64,000 nucleotides of DNA from Neobacillus sp. SuZ13 (GTDB lineage Bacteria; Bacillota; Bacilli; Bacillales; Cytobacillaceae). Numbering within the stretch: position 1 is the stretch's first letter; every line of letters starts with the position of its first letter. Below, piece after piece: positions 32,593-41,760 of this stretch. Location of the stretch: assembly GCF_030123365.1 (NCBI RefSeq), contig NZ_CP126107.1, forward strand, positions 853,501 through 917,500. Direction: 5' to 3'. The notes below the pieces were generated by a model. The model ran no database searches. It worked only from the letters and a program-made list of their open reading frames with translations, and was not told the DNA's origin. The position numbers and the translations under genes were made by a program.

Positions 32593-32673
32593 CTAGCAGG
32601 GCCGCACCAATTCTTAACATGATACAATTGGTGAATTGATAACTAATAGGTTTATAAAAGGAGATAGAAGAAA

Positions 32674-33060
32674 ATGCTGCATCATTTAGAAATCTATGTT
32701 TCTAACCTTAGTAAAACTATTGAATTCTGGGATTGGTTTTTAACACAGTTAGGATACGAGCCCAACCAGAAATGGGAGTCTGGCATCAGCTGGAAACATG
32801 GAATAACCTATCTTGTTTTTGTACAAGCTGAAGAACGATTTTTGGATGTCCCGTACCATCGTTCACGAGTTGGTCTTAATCATTTAGCTTTCCATGCGGA
32901 ATCAAGAAAACAAGTCGATCAAATATCAATGCAATTAAAAGAAAAAGGGGTCCACATACTTTATCAGGATAAACATCCATTTGCTGGCGGGGAAACTCAT
33001 TATGCTGTTTTTTTCGAAGATCCAGATCGTATTAAAGTGGAATTAGTAGCTCCATTCTAG
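32674..33060 (+). CDS. VOC-family (glyoxalase/bleomycin-resistance-like) protein
   Basis: 128 residues forming one glyoxalase-type fold: LHHLEIYVSNLSKTIEFWDWFLTQLGY, then VGLNHLAFHAESRKQVDQI and the metal-site segment YAVFFEDPDRIKVELVAPF. H4, E-containing VELV and the second-half histidine (NHLAFH) could bind a divalent metal. No closer function. AAAGGAGATAG precedes the ATG. It stands alone after the 21-bp repeat array. Confidence 0.83.
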   Translation: MLHHLEIYVSNLSKTIEFWDWFLTQLGYEPNQKWESGISWKHGITYLVFVQAEERFLDVPYHRSRVGLNHLAFHAESRKQVDQISMQLKEKGVHILYQDKHPFAGGETHYAVFFEDPDRIKVELVAPF

Positions 33061-33119
33061 TAATTTTGATTCTGACTCTTTTTCATAAAGGTTGAAAACT
33101 TTTGTATTTCTTCAATTAA

Positions 33120-33162
33120 AGTGATATAAATCACAAAAAGCCATCCTATTTAATCTTATAAT
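33120..33162 (+). promoter_or_regulatory. FNR/CRP-like box and -10 of the truncated hemoglobin gene
   Basis: AGTGATATAAATCACA (33120-33135) fits TGTGA-N6-TCACA with one mismatch. TATAAT lies at 33157-33162, placing the box centre at about -41.5 from the expected start, the class II activator position. There is no good -35 box, which suits an activator-dependent promoter. Confidence 0.6.
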
Positions 33163-33194
33163 AATCAAAAACTGAAAGTGGATGGTGACGAAAA

Positions 33195-33587
33195 GTGGAT
33201 TACAATTTTAAATCGATCTATGATGAAATTGGCGGGCAAGAAACAATAGATAAATTGGTCAATGCTTTTTATCCGCGTGTATATGCCGACCCAGAACTAA
33301 GACCATTGTTTGAAGGGGATATGGAAGAAATAAAGCGTAAGCAGCGGATGTTTTTGCCGCAGTTTTTAGGAGGTCCAGCCCTTTACAGTCAGGAATTTGG
33401 ACCGCCAGCCATGAGACATCGGCATCTGCCATTTGAAGTAACGCCTAGAAGGGCAAAATGCTGGCTTCGCTGCATGAAAGAAGCATTTGAAGAAATAGGA
33501 CTTGATCAACAACCTGCCGGGCCGTCGTTTTATGACCGGTTAACACAAGTAGCTGGAATTATGGTCAATAGCCCGGATCGTGAATAA
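33195..33587 (+). CDS. yjbI: Truncated hemoglobin, group II (YjbI-like)
   Basis: 130-residue 2-on-2 globin binding heme in the cytoplasm; group II members detoxify peroxide or NO and bind oxygen tightly. Seen: the B-C region YPRVYADPELRPLFEGDMEE, FLPQFLGGPALYSQEFGPPAMRHRHLPF with the proximal histidine and the group II glycine-rich loop, and W150-type AKCWLRCMKEAFEEIG. Length close to B. subtilis YjbI (132). In B. subtilis it neighbours yjbH; here it stands alone with an FNR-like box upstream. GTG start at 33195. Confidence 0.93.
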   Translation: MDYNFKSIYDEIGGQETIDKLVNAFYPRVYADPELRPLFEGDMEEIKRKQRMFLPQFLGGPALYSQEFGPPAMRHRHLPFEVTPRRAKCWLRCMKEAFEEIGLDQQPAGPSFYDRLTQVAGIMVNSPDRE

Positions 33588-33589
33588 TC

Positions 33590-33622
33590 AAAAGGCTCTT
33601 CTCAAATTGAGAGGAGCCTTTT
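33590..33622. terminator. Bidirectional terminator
   Basis: AAAAGGCTCTTCTC and its near-complement with a 5-base loop, between the globin gene and the convergent sugar-binding protein gene. Confidence 0.88.
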
Positions 33623-33632
33623 AAATGAAATA

Positions 33633-34928
33633 CTATTTTTTTAACTTAGCCCAAGTAGCATCGAGTGCTTTTTCAGTTTCAGCTTTCGAATTTTTGCCGC
33701 CAACATAGGCTTGAAGTGAAGCACCGAATTCCTGACCTGCACCATCAGGATATTTCATGAACTGCCAAGAGTAAGTTTTGCCTTCTTGAGAGTACTTTTG
33801 AAGTTCTGCACCTAGAGGTCCAATATCTTCTGCTTTTGCTTCGATTGTTTTAAATGCTGGGATGTATTTGAATTCCTTAACTAATGCTGTTTTACCCTCT
33901 TCAGATGAAACCATCCAGTTTAAGAAATCTTTTGCCGCCTTTTTATCAGCTTCAGGTGCTTTGTTATGAACTACCCAGTTCGTTGGAACGTCAACCATTA
34001 ATTTATCTGCTTGTGCCGCGTCATCAGTAAGTGCCAATGGAATGAAACCAACCTCCATGCCTGGATTTAATTTGTCCAGCATCGGCTGAATCCAGTTACC
34101 TTGCTGAATCATTGCAGTTTCGCCGTTAGCAAATTGTGTCACTTCTGTATTGTAATCTGTTGTCAGCGGATTTTTATTACCATATTTAATGGTTAAGTCT
34201 ACCAGTTTGAAGTAGTCAGCAAAATATTTGTTGCCTTCAATTTTAGCAGTACCTTCGTTTAATCCTTTAATGAAGTTTTCGTCATCTGCTTGTTGGTATG
34301 CGAACGGAACGTTCAACCCATGGTTTGCTAGTACCCACCATTCAGCGTAGCCTACTGAGAAAGGAGTAATGCCAGCAGCTTTTAGTTTTTTCGATGCTGC
34401 TTCTAACTCCGAGTATGTTTTTGGTAGTTCTGTAATGCCAGCTTTCGCAAATAACTTTTTATTGTAAGCAAAACCATAGCCTTCCATATTAACAGGTTGA
34501 CCATAAATTTTTCCATCGATTGTCATAGGCTTTAATGCATTTTCATAGGCATCTTTCACCCAAGGCTGGTCAGATAAATCTTCGAATTTATCTTTCCAAG
34601 TTTGAGCCTCTTGATAACCGCCATTCCCAAAGATATCAGGTGCTTTGTTGGAAGCAAACTTCGCCTTAAGTGCTGCAGCACCATCAGCGCCGCCGCCTAC
34701 TGTTTCAATATTAAAGGTTACATCTGGATGTTCTTTTGTATATTGATCTGTTAACGCTTTCAATTGATCAGCGATTTCAACCTTTCCATTAAAAAGATCG
34801 ACCACTACTTTACCGTCTTTACCATCGCTTTTTCTATCCCCTGAAGCACTGTCGCTAGAACATGCTGTTGCTAATAGAAGTGAAGCCGATAATACACCTG
34901 CAAGTAAAGAATACTTTTTGATCCCCAT
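33633..34928 (-). CDS. Sugar ABC transporter substrate-binding lipoprotein (family 1)
   Basis: 431 residues; lipoprotein signal peptide with lipobox LLATAC at residues 18-23, so the mature protein is tethered to the outer face of the membrane by C23. The body is a two-lobed solute-binding fold (VDLFNGKVEIADQLKALTDQYTKEHPDV, IYGQPVNMEGYGFAYNKKLFAKAGI, NGETAMIQQGNW). It captures an oligosaccharide for the two permeases encoded upstream. No ATPase gene is present, so it probably uses a shared MsmX-type ATPase. Last gene of a minus-strand operon divergent from YesM/YesN-like genes. Confidence 0.93.
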   Translation of the reverse strand: MGIKKYSLLAGVLSASLLLATACSSDSASGDRKSDGKDGKVVVDLFNGKVEIADQLKALTDQYTKEHPDVTFNIETVGGGADGAAALKAKFASNKAPDIFGNGGYQEAQTWKDKFEDLSDQPWVKDAYENALKPMTIDGKIYGQPVNMEGYGFAYNKKLFAKAGITELPKTYSELEAASKKLKAAGITPFSVGYAEWWVLANHGLNVPFAYQQADDENFIKGLNEGTAKIEGNKYFADYFKLVDLTIKYGNKNPLTTDYNTEVTQFANGETAMIQQGNWIQPMLDKLNPGMEVGFIPLALTDDAAQADKLMVDVPTNWVVHNKAPEADKKAAKDFLNWMVSSEEGKTALVKEFKYIPAFKTIEAKAEDIGPLGAELQKYSQEGKTYSWQFMKYPDGAGQEFGASLQAYVGGKNSKAETEKALDATWAKLKK

Positions 34929-35018
34929 TAAATTTCCCTCCTGGTATATAAATCTATTTTATATTTGTCTCTGCTATCTGTCATGCAGATAGCAGAGGTT
35001 GTTCCCCATGTTGATATT

Positions 35019-35846
35019 TCACTTAATAGAACCACTGGTAATCCCTTTAATAATGTGTTTTTGCATCGCAAAGAAGAAGATTAACAACGGAATGATGCCC
35101 ATAACCAATGCGGCTAGCGCTAGATCCCATTGCTTTGTATATTGTCCAAAGAATGAGAACGTTGCTAATGGAATTGTTTTTAATTCCGGGTCCTGAAGTA
35201 CAAGTGATGGTAATAAGAAGTCATTCCAAATCCATAGGCTGTTTAAAATGACGATGGTAACTGTAATCGGTTTTAATAGTGGAAAAACAATTCTCCAAAA
35301 TACGCCAAATCTTGTACAGCCATCGATAATTGCTGCCTCTTCAAGTTCGACTGGAATTCCTTTGATAAAACCGTGATATAAGAAAATTGTCATTCCAGAT
35401 CCAAAACCTAAGTACATGATGACTAGACCCCAGACGCTGTTTAAAAGACCAAAGGTTCCAGCTGTTTTGATGAGCGGAATCATAATTGATTGAAACGGAA
35501 TAATCATTGCTGCTACGAAGGTCATGAAAATAACATTGCTGATCTTCTTTTTTGTTCTAACCAGCATGTAGGCGGCCATGGAACAAAAGATAACTAGAAC
35601 AACATTACTTGCTATTGTAACGATTAGAGAGTTTGTAAATACCTTTAAATAGTTCAGCTTTTCAAATGCGCTCACATAGTTTTGAAACTCCAGAACCTTC
35701 GGCAAGGCCGATGTGTTGGATAATATATCAGCGAACGGTTTCAAGGAGTTTGAGATCACATAATAAAAGGGAACTAAAAAGGCGAGACCAAGCACGATGG
35801 CAAGAATTTCAACCATAAATGTCTTTACTGTATACCTGATTCCCAT
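35019..35846 (-). CDS. Sugar ABC transporter permease, MalG type
   Basis: 275 residues, six membrane segments, EAA loop ELEEAAIIDGCTRFGVFWRIVFPLLKP which contacts the ATPase, and the typical C-terminal IFFFAMQKHIIKGITSGSIK. Forms the channel with the MalF-type subunit encoded just upstream; its ATG overlaps that gene's stop (TAATG). Substrate unknown, but the neighbouring genes point to plant or microbial oligosaccharides. Confidence 0.94.
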   Translation of the reverse strand: MGIRYTVKTFMVEILAIVLGLAFLVPFYYVISNSLKPFADILSNTSALPKVLEFQNYVSAFEKLNYLKVFTNSLIVTIASNVVLVIFCSMAAYMLVRTKKKISNVIFMTFVAAMIIPFQSIMIPLIKTAGTFGLLNSVWGLVIMYLGFGSGMTIFLYHGFIKGIPVELEEAAIIDGCTRFGVFWRIVFPLLKPITVTIVILNSLWIWNDFLLPSLVLQDPELKTIPLATFSFFGQYTKQWDLALAALVMGIIPLLIFFFAMQKHIIKGITSGSIK

Positions 35847-36814
35847 TATGATTCAACCTCCTTCTTCTTCGAATACGTCACTTGAATGACCGAAATAGCT
35901 GCAACTACTAGGAAGAATATTAATGCTTTTGCTTCACCAATTCCGTAGCGGTTATTCACAAAGGCTTCAGTATAAATGTTGAGCGCTAACATTTCGGTTG
36001 ACTTGAATGGACCTCCATTTGTCAATGAAAGGTTCGCATCAAAGACCTTAAATGATGATGCTGTTGTTAAAAATAAACAGATGGTGACCGCAGGTGCTAC
36101 AAGTGGCATAGTGATGTGACGAAGAATCTGCCATCGATTTGCACCGTCAATTTTGGCCGCTTCAATTAATTCTTGAGGAACGTTTTGCAGGGCTGCGATA
36201 TAGATGATCATAATGTAACCTGCACCTTGCCATACGCTGACAATGACAATTCCCCAGAAAGCGGTATTGGCATCGCCTAACCAAGCTAACTCGAAAAGAG
36301 GAATCTTGGTCAACTCTCCAATTGATGCAAAGCCTTTTACAAAAATAAACTGCCAGATAAATCCTAATAAAAGACCACCAATCAAATTAGGCATAAAGAA
36401 AACTGTTCGTAAAATATTTCTTGTCTTCAGCATTTGGGTAACAAGTAATGCTAATCCAAACCCAATCGCATTTGTAAGGATAATCGCAATTATCGTATAT
36501 TTCGTAGTAAGTTTGAATGAATCCTGGAATTGCTTGTCTTCGGTGAAGATGTACTTAAAGTTGTCCAATCCCACCCATTTGACAGCACCTGTTATCCCAT
36601 TCCAGTCTGTAAAGGCATAATAAATACCTGTGAAGAAAGGGATCAGAACAATGAGCGTGAATGCTAAGAGAACGGGACCGACAAATAGAGCATATAATCC
36701 TGCGTCTTTCAGTTTCTTATTTTTATTTAAGGAAACTGACTTTGAAGCTTTCGTATTTTTTTGAAGTTCTAATGATGAGGTTTTTACTTTTTCCAACTTA
36801 CTATGGCTATTCAT
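35846..36814 (-). CDS. Sugar ABC transporter permease, MalF type
   Basis: 322 residues with a polar, lysine-rich N-terminus of about 40 residues, six membrane segments and the EAA loop ELIEAAKIDGANRWQILRHITMPLVAP. The ATG at 36814 is used because GGAGGT lies 7 bases upstream; the ATG 15 bases earlier contains that ribosome site. First gene of the minus-strand transporter operon. A cre-like sequence (36859-36872, one core mismatch) lies upstream. Confidence 0.93.
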   Translation of the reverse strand: MNSHSKLEKVKTSSLELQKNTKASKSVSLNKNKKLKDAGLYALFVGPVLLAFTLIVLIPFFTGIYYAFTDWNGITGAVKWVGLDNFKYIFTEDKQFQDSFKLTTKYTIIAIILTNAIGFGLALLVTQMLKTRNILRTVFFMPNLIGGLLLGFIWQFIFVKGFASIGELTKIPLFELAWLGDANTAFWGIVIVSVWQGAGYIMIIYIAALQNVPQELIEAAKIDGANRWQILRHITMPLVAPAVTICLFLTTASSFKVFDANLSLTNGGPFKSTEMLALNIYTEAFVNNRYGIGEAKALIFFLVVAAISVIQVTYSKKKEVES

Positions 36815-36980
36815 TACCTGCACCTCCATAACTTCATTTTAGAGAATAATGAAAATTATGAAACGGCTTACATTGACCAGTAGGGTGGAAAATATTGAAC
36901 AGTCAAAACTATCGACAAGTCAATGTATGCCCTATCATTGGTTAAAGAATGTTGTTACAATGGAGGAAATTTTACTAATT

Positions 36981-37018
36981 GGAGGAAGGTTAGTTCTTGT
37001 TTTACCATTTAACTAACC
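36981..37018 (+). promoter_or_regulatory. Shine-Dalgarno separated from its start by a hairpin
   Basis: GGAGGAA (36981-36987) stands 38 bases before the ATG at 37026. The hairpin GGTTAGTT/AACTAACC (36988-36995, 37011-37018) fills the gap exactly. When folded, the effective spacing is 7 bases. No other ribosome site is present and no in-frame start lies upstream, because TAA occurs at 37014. Confidence 0.6.
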
Positions 37019-37025
37019 GAATGAT

Positions 37026-38846
37026 ATGCAATGGGGAATTCGTAAAAAGCTTATTATATTTTTATTGCTAGTAACGGTGCTGCCTTTTGGCAGTTCAATC
37101 GCGATTACTTATTATCAAACCACGAAGTCACTTAATAATCGCTTTGTTTCGACCAACCATGACCTGATTGTAAAAGGGGAAGAAGAACTTACGGTTTATT
37201 TGGAAGATGTTGCTCAGATGTCTTCGGTACTTTACCGATATACCCCCTTTATGAATGTGATGAGGGATGGACTCTCACAGAACTTAGGGACGAATCAAGA
37301 AGAAGTTCGCCGAGCCCTGGCCTACTTATTTAATACACGTCCAGAAATTGAGCAAATGCATTTATATATTGATATCGGTAAAGATTCTTTTACAAATTAT
37401 CATTCAAGAATTAGCGGGAGGGGAAAGTACATTAGTATTTTTTCGCACCCCTACTATTCAAGGTTAACAAGGTATGAAGGATTTTCACTCATCGAACCTC
37501 CACATGAAATCTATAGTTATAACAATATTTCTGTTATTCCGGACTCGGAAAAGAAAAAAGTGTTAAGTTTTCATAATATCCTTCGCGATGTTCCATCAGA
37601 CAAGCTATTAGGTTTTTTGTCCATTGATATTAATCTTTCAAAAATAAGTGCGATTGCCGGCCGCTTATTTGCAAAGGATATGGAAGATTTGTTTATTATG
37701 GATGACAAAGGAGTCATTATATACTCCTCAAATGAATCTATGATCGGTAAGGAAAATAAAGAAAAGTGGTTTGAGCAGGTGAAGAAAGTATCTTCCACAA
37801 CTAAAAGTATGGAATGGAAGGATAAACAATTCTCCGGTGTGATTGTCCATGATAAGTTTTCCGCTCCCTACAAGAATTGGTATATTGTTAAAAGAATTCC
37901 TTACAATGTACTTTATCAAAGTGCGAGAGAAACAGCTCTGATTAATATTTTGATTGGAATAGTTACGCTTGTTATCGTATTAATAGCCACCATGTTTGTT
38001 TCATTTAAGATAACTGCACCGATAAAGGTATTAATTGATAACATGAAAAAAGTAGAAAAAGGTGAATTTGAGGCAGATTTTGATTCGTTAGGAAACGATG
38101 AAATTGGCATGTTGGGAAGGCATTTCAAATTAATGATTTCAAAAATCAATGATTTAATTGAGAGAGAATATAAATTGGATATTGAAAATAAAGAATCCCA
38201 ACTGCGAGTATTACGGTCGCAAATTAACCCGCATTTTTTATATAACGCTCTTCAATCGATTGGTACGCTGGCACTAAAATCTAAGGCGGTTCCTGTGTAT
38301 TCCTTACTCACTTCCTTATCGAAGATCATGCGATACAGTATGAATATGAAGGAAGACATTGTTCCATTTATTTCAGAGGAAATGCATGTTAAATCCTATT
38401 TATTATTACAAAAACAACGGTTTGACGAGCAATTTGAATTCGAAGTGAATGTCTCAAAAGAAGTACAAGAAATACTTATCCCCAAAATGATTCTACAGCC
38501 AATTGTGGAAAATTGTTTTAAACATGGATTTGATCAGCGTTTAGAAAAAGCAACCATTCAAATTGAGGGGAAGCTGCTAGATACCGGAATGGTTTACATC
38601 TGTGTTAGGGATAATGGAGTAGGCGTAAATGAAGAAGAGCTAAATCGTATCAGGCAAGAATTATGTAATGGGGGATCTAAAGAAGAAAAACAAAGAGAAA
38701 CCATTGGTTTAAAGAATATTTATGACCGTTTGCAGATTTATTACGCAAATCAAGCGCAAATGTGGATTGACAGTAATGAAGAAAGTGGATTTACGGTGAC
38801 CGTTCAGTTTCCTATGGTTATCCAAAAAGAGGTGGAGCACACATGA
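37026..38846 (+). CDS. Membrane sensor histidine kinase, YesM-like
   Basis: 606 residues. N-terminal membrane helix, large extracellular Cache-type sensor (about 35-295), second helix (about 300-325), HAMP linker, then a His_kinase (LytS/YesM-type) domain with H403 in NPHFLYNALQSIG and a HATPase domain (QPIVENCFKHGF, VRDNGVGV, GLKNIYDRL). Such kinases sense extracellular saccharides or a binding protein and phosphorylate an AraC-type regulator encoded next. It is divergent from a sugar ABC operon, its likely target. Translation may depend on a folded leader. Confidence 0.92.
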   Translation: MQWGIRKKLIIFLLLVTVLPFGSSIAITYYQTTKSLNNRFVSTNHDLIVKGEEELTVYLEDVAQMSSVLYRYTPFMNVMRDGLSQNLGTNQEEVRRALAYLFNTRPEIEQMHLYIDIGKDSFTNYHSRISGRGKYISIFSHPYYSRLTRYEGFSLIEPPHEIYSYNNISVIPDSEKKKVLSFHNILRDVPSDKLLGFLSIDINLSKISAIAGRLFAKDMEDLFIMDDKGVIIYSSNESMIGKENKEKWFEQVKKVSSTTKSMEWKDKQFSGVIVHDKFSAPYKNWYIVKRIPYNVLYQSARETALINILIGIVTLVIVLIATMFVSFKITAPIKVLIDNMKKVEKGEFEADFDSLGNDEIGMLGRHFKLMISKINDLIEREYKLDIENKESQLRVLRSQINPHFLYNALQSIGTLALKSKAVPVYSLLTSLSKIMRYSMNMKEDIVPFISEEMHVKSYLLLQKQRFDEQFEFEVNVSKEVQEILIPKMILQPIVENCFKHGFDQRLEKATIQIEGKLLDTGMVYICVRDNGVGVNEEELNRIRQELCNGGSKEEKQRETIGLKNIYDRLQIYYANQAQMWIDSNEESGFTVTVQFPMVIQKEVEHT

Positions 38847-40432
38847 GAGCATTAATTGTCGATGATGAAAAGCACGTTCGTGAAGGAATCAAGATATTAG
38901 GTGCTTGGGAACAAAATGGAATTGACGAAATTTATGAAGCAGGAAATGGTGAAGAAGCCATTCACCTCATTCAAAAGTATAATCCAGAGATTATTTTTTC
39001 AGATATGAAAATGCCAAAAATGGATGGCGTCCTGCTTTTAGAATGGATTAAAGAAAATCACTCGTCCAGTAAAACAATCGTTGTGACCGGTTATGATGAT
39101 TACCATTATATGCGTAAAGCCATTCATTTCGGCAGTTCTGACTATCTCTTAAAGCCGATTGACCCCGAAATCTTAAATCAGACGTTGGAAACAGCCGTGG
39201 ATGAATGGAAAAAAGAAGCATTAAACCGGGCTAAAATCGTAAGCAGCTCTCAATTAATCAATGAAATGAAACCTGTTTATCGGGACCGAAAGCTTACCAA
39301 ATTGCTAAATAATGATCATCTGAAGGAAGATTTGTATAAGGATTTTGGGATTCCTCAGTCCTGCAATTATCAAACAGCACTTGTTCAGATGAACGGTAAG
39401 ACCATTGAGGCTTTTCAAGGAGATCGTGATTTAGCCTATTTCACAATCTTGAACATCATTAATGAAATCATGAGGGAACATGAATGTGGTGTTGGTTTTC
39501 GTTACTTATCAAATAAAGGCGAAGTTGTCATTATTTTTTGGGACAAGTTTGAGCAAATAGTAGACCTTTTAATACAAATATATCAGACGATACAAAGCAT
39601 GATGGATATTTCTTGTCCTATTGTTTTAGGAAAGCTAGTAACTAAGAGTTCTCATTTATTGGATTCCTATCTTCATGCCAAGCAGCTGTTGTTTACTAGT
39701 AATATTTTGGAAAATAGAGAGAATCGAGTCTTTGTGCAGGAGACCTTGCCAAGCCCTGCCTTAAAGAATCTTATGGACTACTCGGCTAATATCGAACTGG
39801 CCGTACAAGCTGGTGAAATTGGGGCTTTTGAAGAAGTGATCAATCAAATAGCAACGGATTTTACTGAAAACGATTATTTATCATTAAAACAGCTGTTCCA
39901 TTTTGAAAATGAATATCTGGTGATCAGCAATAGATGGTTTAAGCAATATCATCTCCCTATTAAAACAGGAGAGGATATCCATAAACGAATTGATTTATTC
40001 TTCGATCAAAACGGTACCTTTCAGTTAGAAGAATACAAACAGAGGAAAAAACGTGAAATTACTATCTTCTTGAAGAGAGTAAAAAGAGGCACGGAACAGA
40101 AAAATAGTAACATCATTTATGAAATCGAAAAGTACTTGCAAGCAAACTTTGACCGGGATGTAAAGCTGCAAGAGATATCAGACCATTTTTATATGAGCAG
40201 AGAATATATCTCAAGAAAATTCAAACAAGAATTTAATGTGAATATCTCCGATTACATTGTTAGATTTCGAATGAAAAAGGCGAAATCGTTATTAAAAAAC
40301 AGCCAGCTAAAAATCTATGAAATTGCCAATATGATCGGCTATCAAGACGACAAATATTTTCGAAAAGTATTTAAAAAGGTTGAGGGGATTACCCCAAATG
40401 AATATCGTGAATCCTCTATAAAACAGAAATAA
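38843..40432 (+). CDS. AraC-type response regulator, YesN-like
   Basis: 529 residues. N-terminal receiver domain with phospho-acceptor D54 in FSDMKMPKMDG and the K in LKPIDPE; a long middle region without a recognised fold; C-terminal AraC/XylS double helix-turn-helix (NFDRDVKLQEISDHFYMSREYISRKFKQEF, LKIYEIANMIGYQDDKYFRKVFKKVEGITPNEYR). Overlaps the kinase stop by four bases (ATGA), so the two are coupled. It probably activates the divergent sugar ABC operon. Confidence 0.93.
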   Translation: MRALIVDDEKHVREGIKILGAWEQNGIDEIYEAGNGEEAIHLIQKYNPEIIFSDMKMPKMDGVLLLEWIKENHSSSKTIVVTGYDDYHYMRKAIHFGSSDYLLKPIDPEILNQTLETAVDEWKKEALNRAKIVSSSQLINEMKPVYRDRKLTKLLNNDHLKEDLYKDFGIPQSCNYQTALVQMNGKTIEAFQGDRDLAYFTILNIINEIMREHECGVGFRYLSNKGEVVIIFWDKFEQIVDLLIQIYQTIQSMMDISCPIVLGKLVTKSSHLLDSYLHAKQLLFTSNILENRENRVFVQETLPSPALKNLMDYSANIELAVQAGEIGAFEEVINQIATDFTENDYLSLKQLFHFENEYLVISNRWFKQYHLPIKTGEDIHKRIDLFFDQNGTFQLEEYKQRKKREITIFLKRVKRGTEQKNSNIIYEIEKYLQANFDRDVKLQEISDHFYMSREYISRKFKQEFNVNISDYIVRFRMKKAKSLLKNSQLKIYEIANMIGYQDDKYFRKVFKKVEGITPNEYRESSIKQK

Positions 40433-40466
40433 GCAGAGCCGAAATCCGTATAGAAGTGATCTAAAG

Positions 40467-40500
40467 TAAAGACTCTGTTTTTTGGACGGAGTCTTTATTT
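40467..40500 (+). terminator. Terminator of the YesMN-like operon
   Basis: AAAGACTCTG (40468-40477) and CGGAGTCTTT (40487-40496), one G-T pair, then TATTTATTT. Confidence 0.8.
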
Positions 40501-40670
40501 ATGTTGAGGGATCAATATCAGTTTAAACAAGGAGTTTGCCGGACTAGGATTGCATGGGAAATGCCCTGGAGCATGTAAAGCAAATTTCTGATGAGAGTGG
40601 AAGAGGTATAAAAAAATACACTCTATCTTAAAAAAGTAATCTGAAAATTAATTTATTTTTTCTATAAAAA
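40501..40670. other. Intergenic region without a supported feature
   Basis: About 170 bases between the YesN-like gene terminator and the lacI promoter. No repeat, hairpin or ribosome site with an open frame was seen. Confidence 0.5.
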
Positions 40671-40674
40671 AACA

Positions 40675-40733
40675 TTGAAACGTTTCCAAAGGGGTGATAT
40701 TATTGGTGTATGGAAACGATGAAACGTTTCCAA
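40675..40733 (+). promoter_or_regulatory. lacI-type repressor promoter with two operators
   Basis: -35 TTGAAA (40675-40680), 17-base spacer, -10 TATTAT (40698-40703). Operator 1 TTGAAACGTTTCCAA (40675-40689) covers the -35 box; operator 2 ATGAAACGTTTCCAA (40719-40733) lies just downstream of the start, with a half site TGGAAACGA at 40711. The arrangement implies autorepression. Confidence 0.8.
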
Positions 40734-40785
40734 AGTGATAATATTATAAGTGAATGAAATCGCTTTATTACTGGAGGTAGTGGTA

Positions 40786-41760
40786 GTGCCAAGCATTAAA
40801 GATGTTGCAGAACTGGCAGGAGTTGGGGTTGGCACTGTTTCACGAGTCATAAACAATCATCCAACTGTAAAGCCTGAAACCCGGGAGAAAGTGAATGCAG
40901 CGATCAAACAATTAAATTATATTCCAAACGAAGTGGCAAGAAATTTTAAAATGCAAAAATCAACAATGGTTGCGCTGATGATTCCGAGTGTATGGCATCC
41001 ATTTTTCTCAGAGCTCGCTTATTATATCGAAGATGAACTTGACCGAGAAGGGTATAAATTGATGCTTTGCAATAGTGGGGGCAGACCTGACAAAGAGCTT
41101 TATTATTTGGATATGCTCAATCAGAATAAAGTAGCAGGCATTATTGGAATCACTTACAATGACATCGAAGATAGTGTGAGTACTGATATTCCGATTATCA
41201 GCATTGACCGCCATTTTGGAAAAAAAATCACATGCGTAACCTCGGATAACTACACTGGCGGCCGCATTGCCGTAAGAGAGCTTGTGAAAGTGGGAACTAA
41301 AAAAGCCGCATATCTTGCAACCTATAGTGATGTTTATAGTGAGGTTGAACTTCGGAAAAAGGGATTTATCGATGAAGCAGAGGCTCAAGGTATCGAATAT
41401 ATCATCTACGAGGAGCTAGATGCTGTTTTTAATGATGAAAAATACTTCGAAAATTTCTTTAAAATAAAAGAGCATCAGGATGTGGACGGGATATTTGCCA
41501 ATACCGATCTACTTGCCGCCAATTATATCGATAAAGCTAAACAATATGGCTTGCGGACTCCAGAGGATGTAAAAGTAATCGGATATGATGGAATTCAGGA
41601 TAATAAGCTGTTTCATCCAATTCTATCAACGATCCGGCAGCCGGTTGAGGAAATGGCAAGAATGTCTGTAAAGCTTCTCTTAAGAAAGATTGAAGGTGAA
41701 GCACTGGAGCAAGAGATTTATCGAATCCCTGTCATGTACAGAGAGGGCGAAACAACTTAG
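40786..41760 (+). CDS. LacI-family repressor of the fructan/sucrose ABC operon
   Basis: 324 residues. Helix-turn-helix at 1-25 (SIKDVAELAGVGVGTVSRVIN) with the hinge helix near PNEVARNFK, then a periplasmic-binding-like effector domain (HPFFSELAYYIEDELD, IFANTDLLAANYI, IGYDGIQDNKLFHPILSTIRQP). GTG at 40786 follows GGAGGT by 7 bases. Two operators at its own promoter and three operator copies between this gene and the downstream transporter show the regulon. Neighbours suggest sucrose or a fructo-oligosaccharide as effector. The last 15 codons are part of a tandemly triplicated segment. Confidence 0.9.
   Translation: MPSIKDVAELAGVGVGTVSRVINNHPTVKPETREKVNAAIKQLNYIPNEVARNFKMQKSTMVALMIPSVWHPFFSELAYYIEDELDREGYKLMLCNSGGRPDKELYYLDMLNQNKVAGIIGITYNDIEDSVSTDIPIISIDRHFGKKITCVTSDNYTGGRIAVRELVKVGTKKAAYLATYSDVYSEVELRKKGFIDEAEAQGIEYIIYEELDAVFNDEKYFENFFKIKEHQDVDGIFANTDLLAANYIDKAKQYGLRTPEDVKVIGYDGIQDNKLFHPILSTIRQPVEEMARMSVKLLLRKIEGEALEQEIYRIPVMYREGETT

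Noticed and set aside
32499..32639. 46-codon frame with seven-residue repeats as a real gene.
   Set aside because: No ribosome site; the frame follows trivially from the 21-bp period of the DNA repeat, so the repeat is the feature reported.
36859..36872. Possible cre site TGAAACGGCTTACA upstream of the family-1 sugar ABC operon.
   Set aside because: One mismatch falls in the central CG core, so it is not listed as a separate site; mentioned only with the permease gene.
40467..40500. A RAT-type conditional terminator after the YesN-like gene.
   Set aside because: The hairpin has no GGATTGT or GGCAARACC element overlapping it; it is an ordinary terminator.
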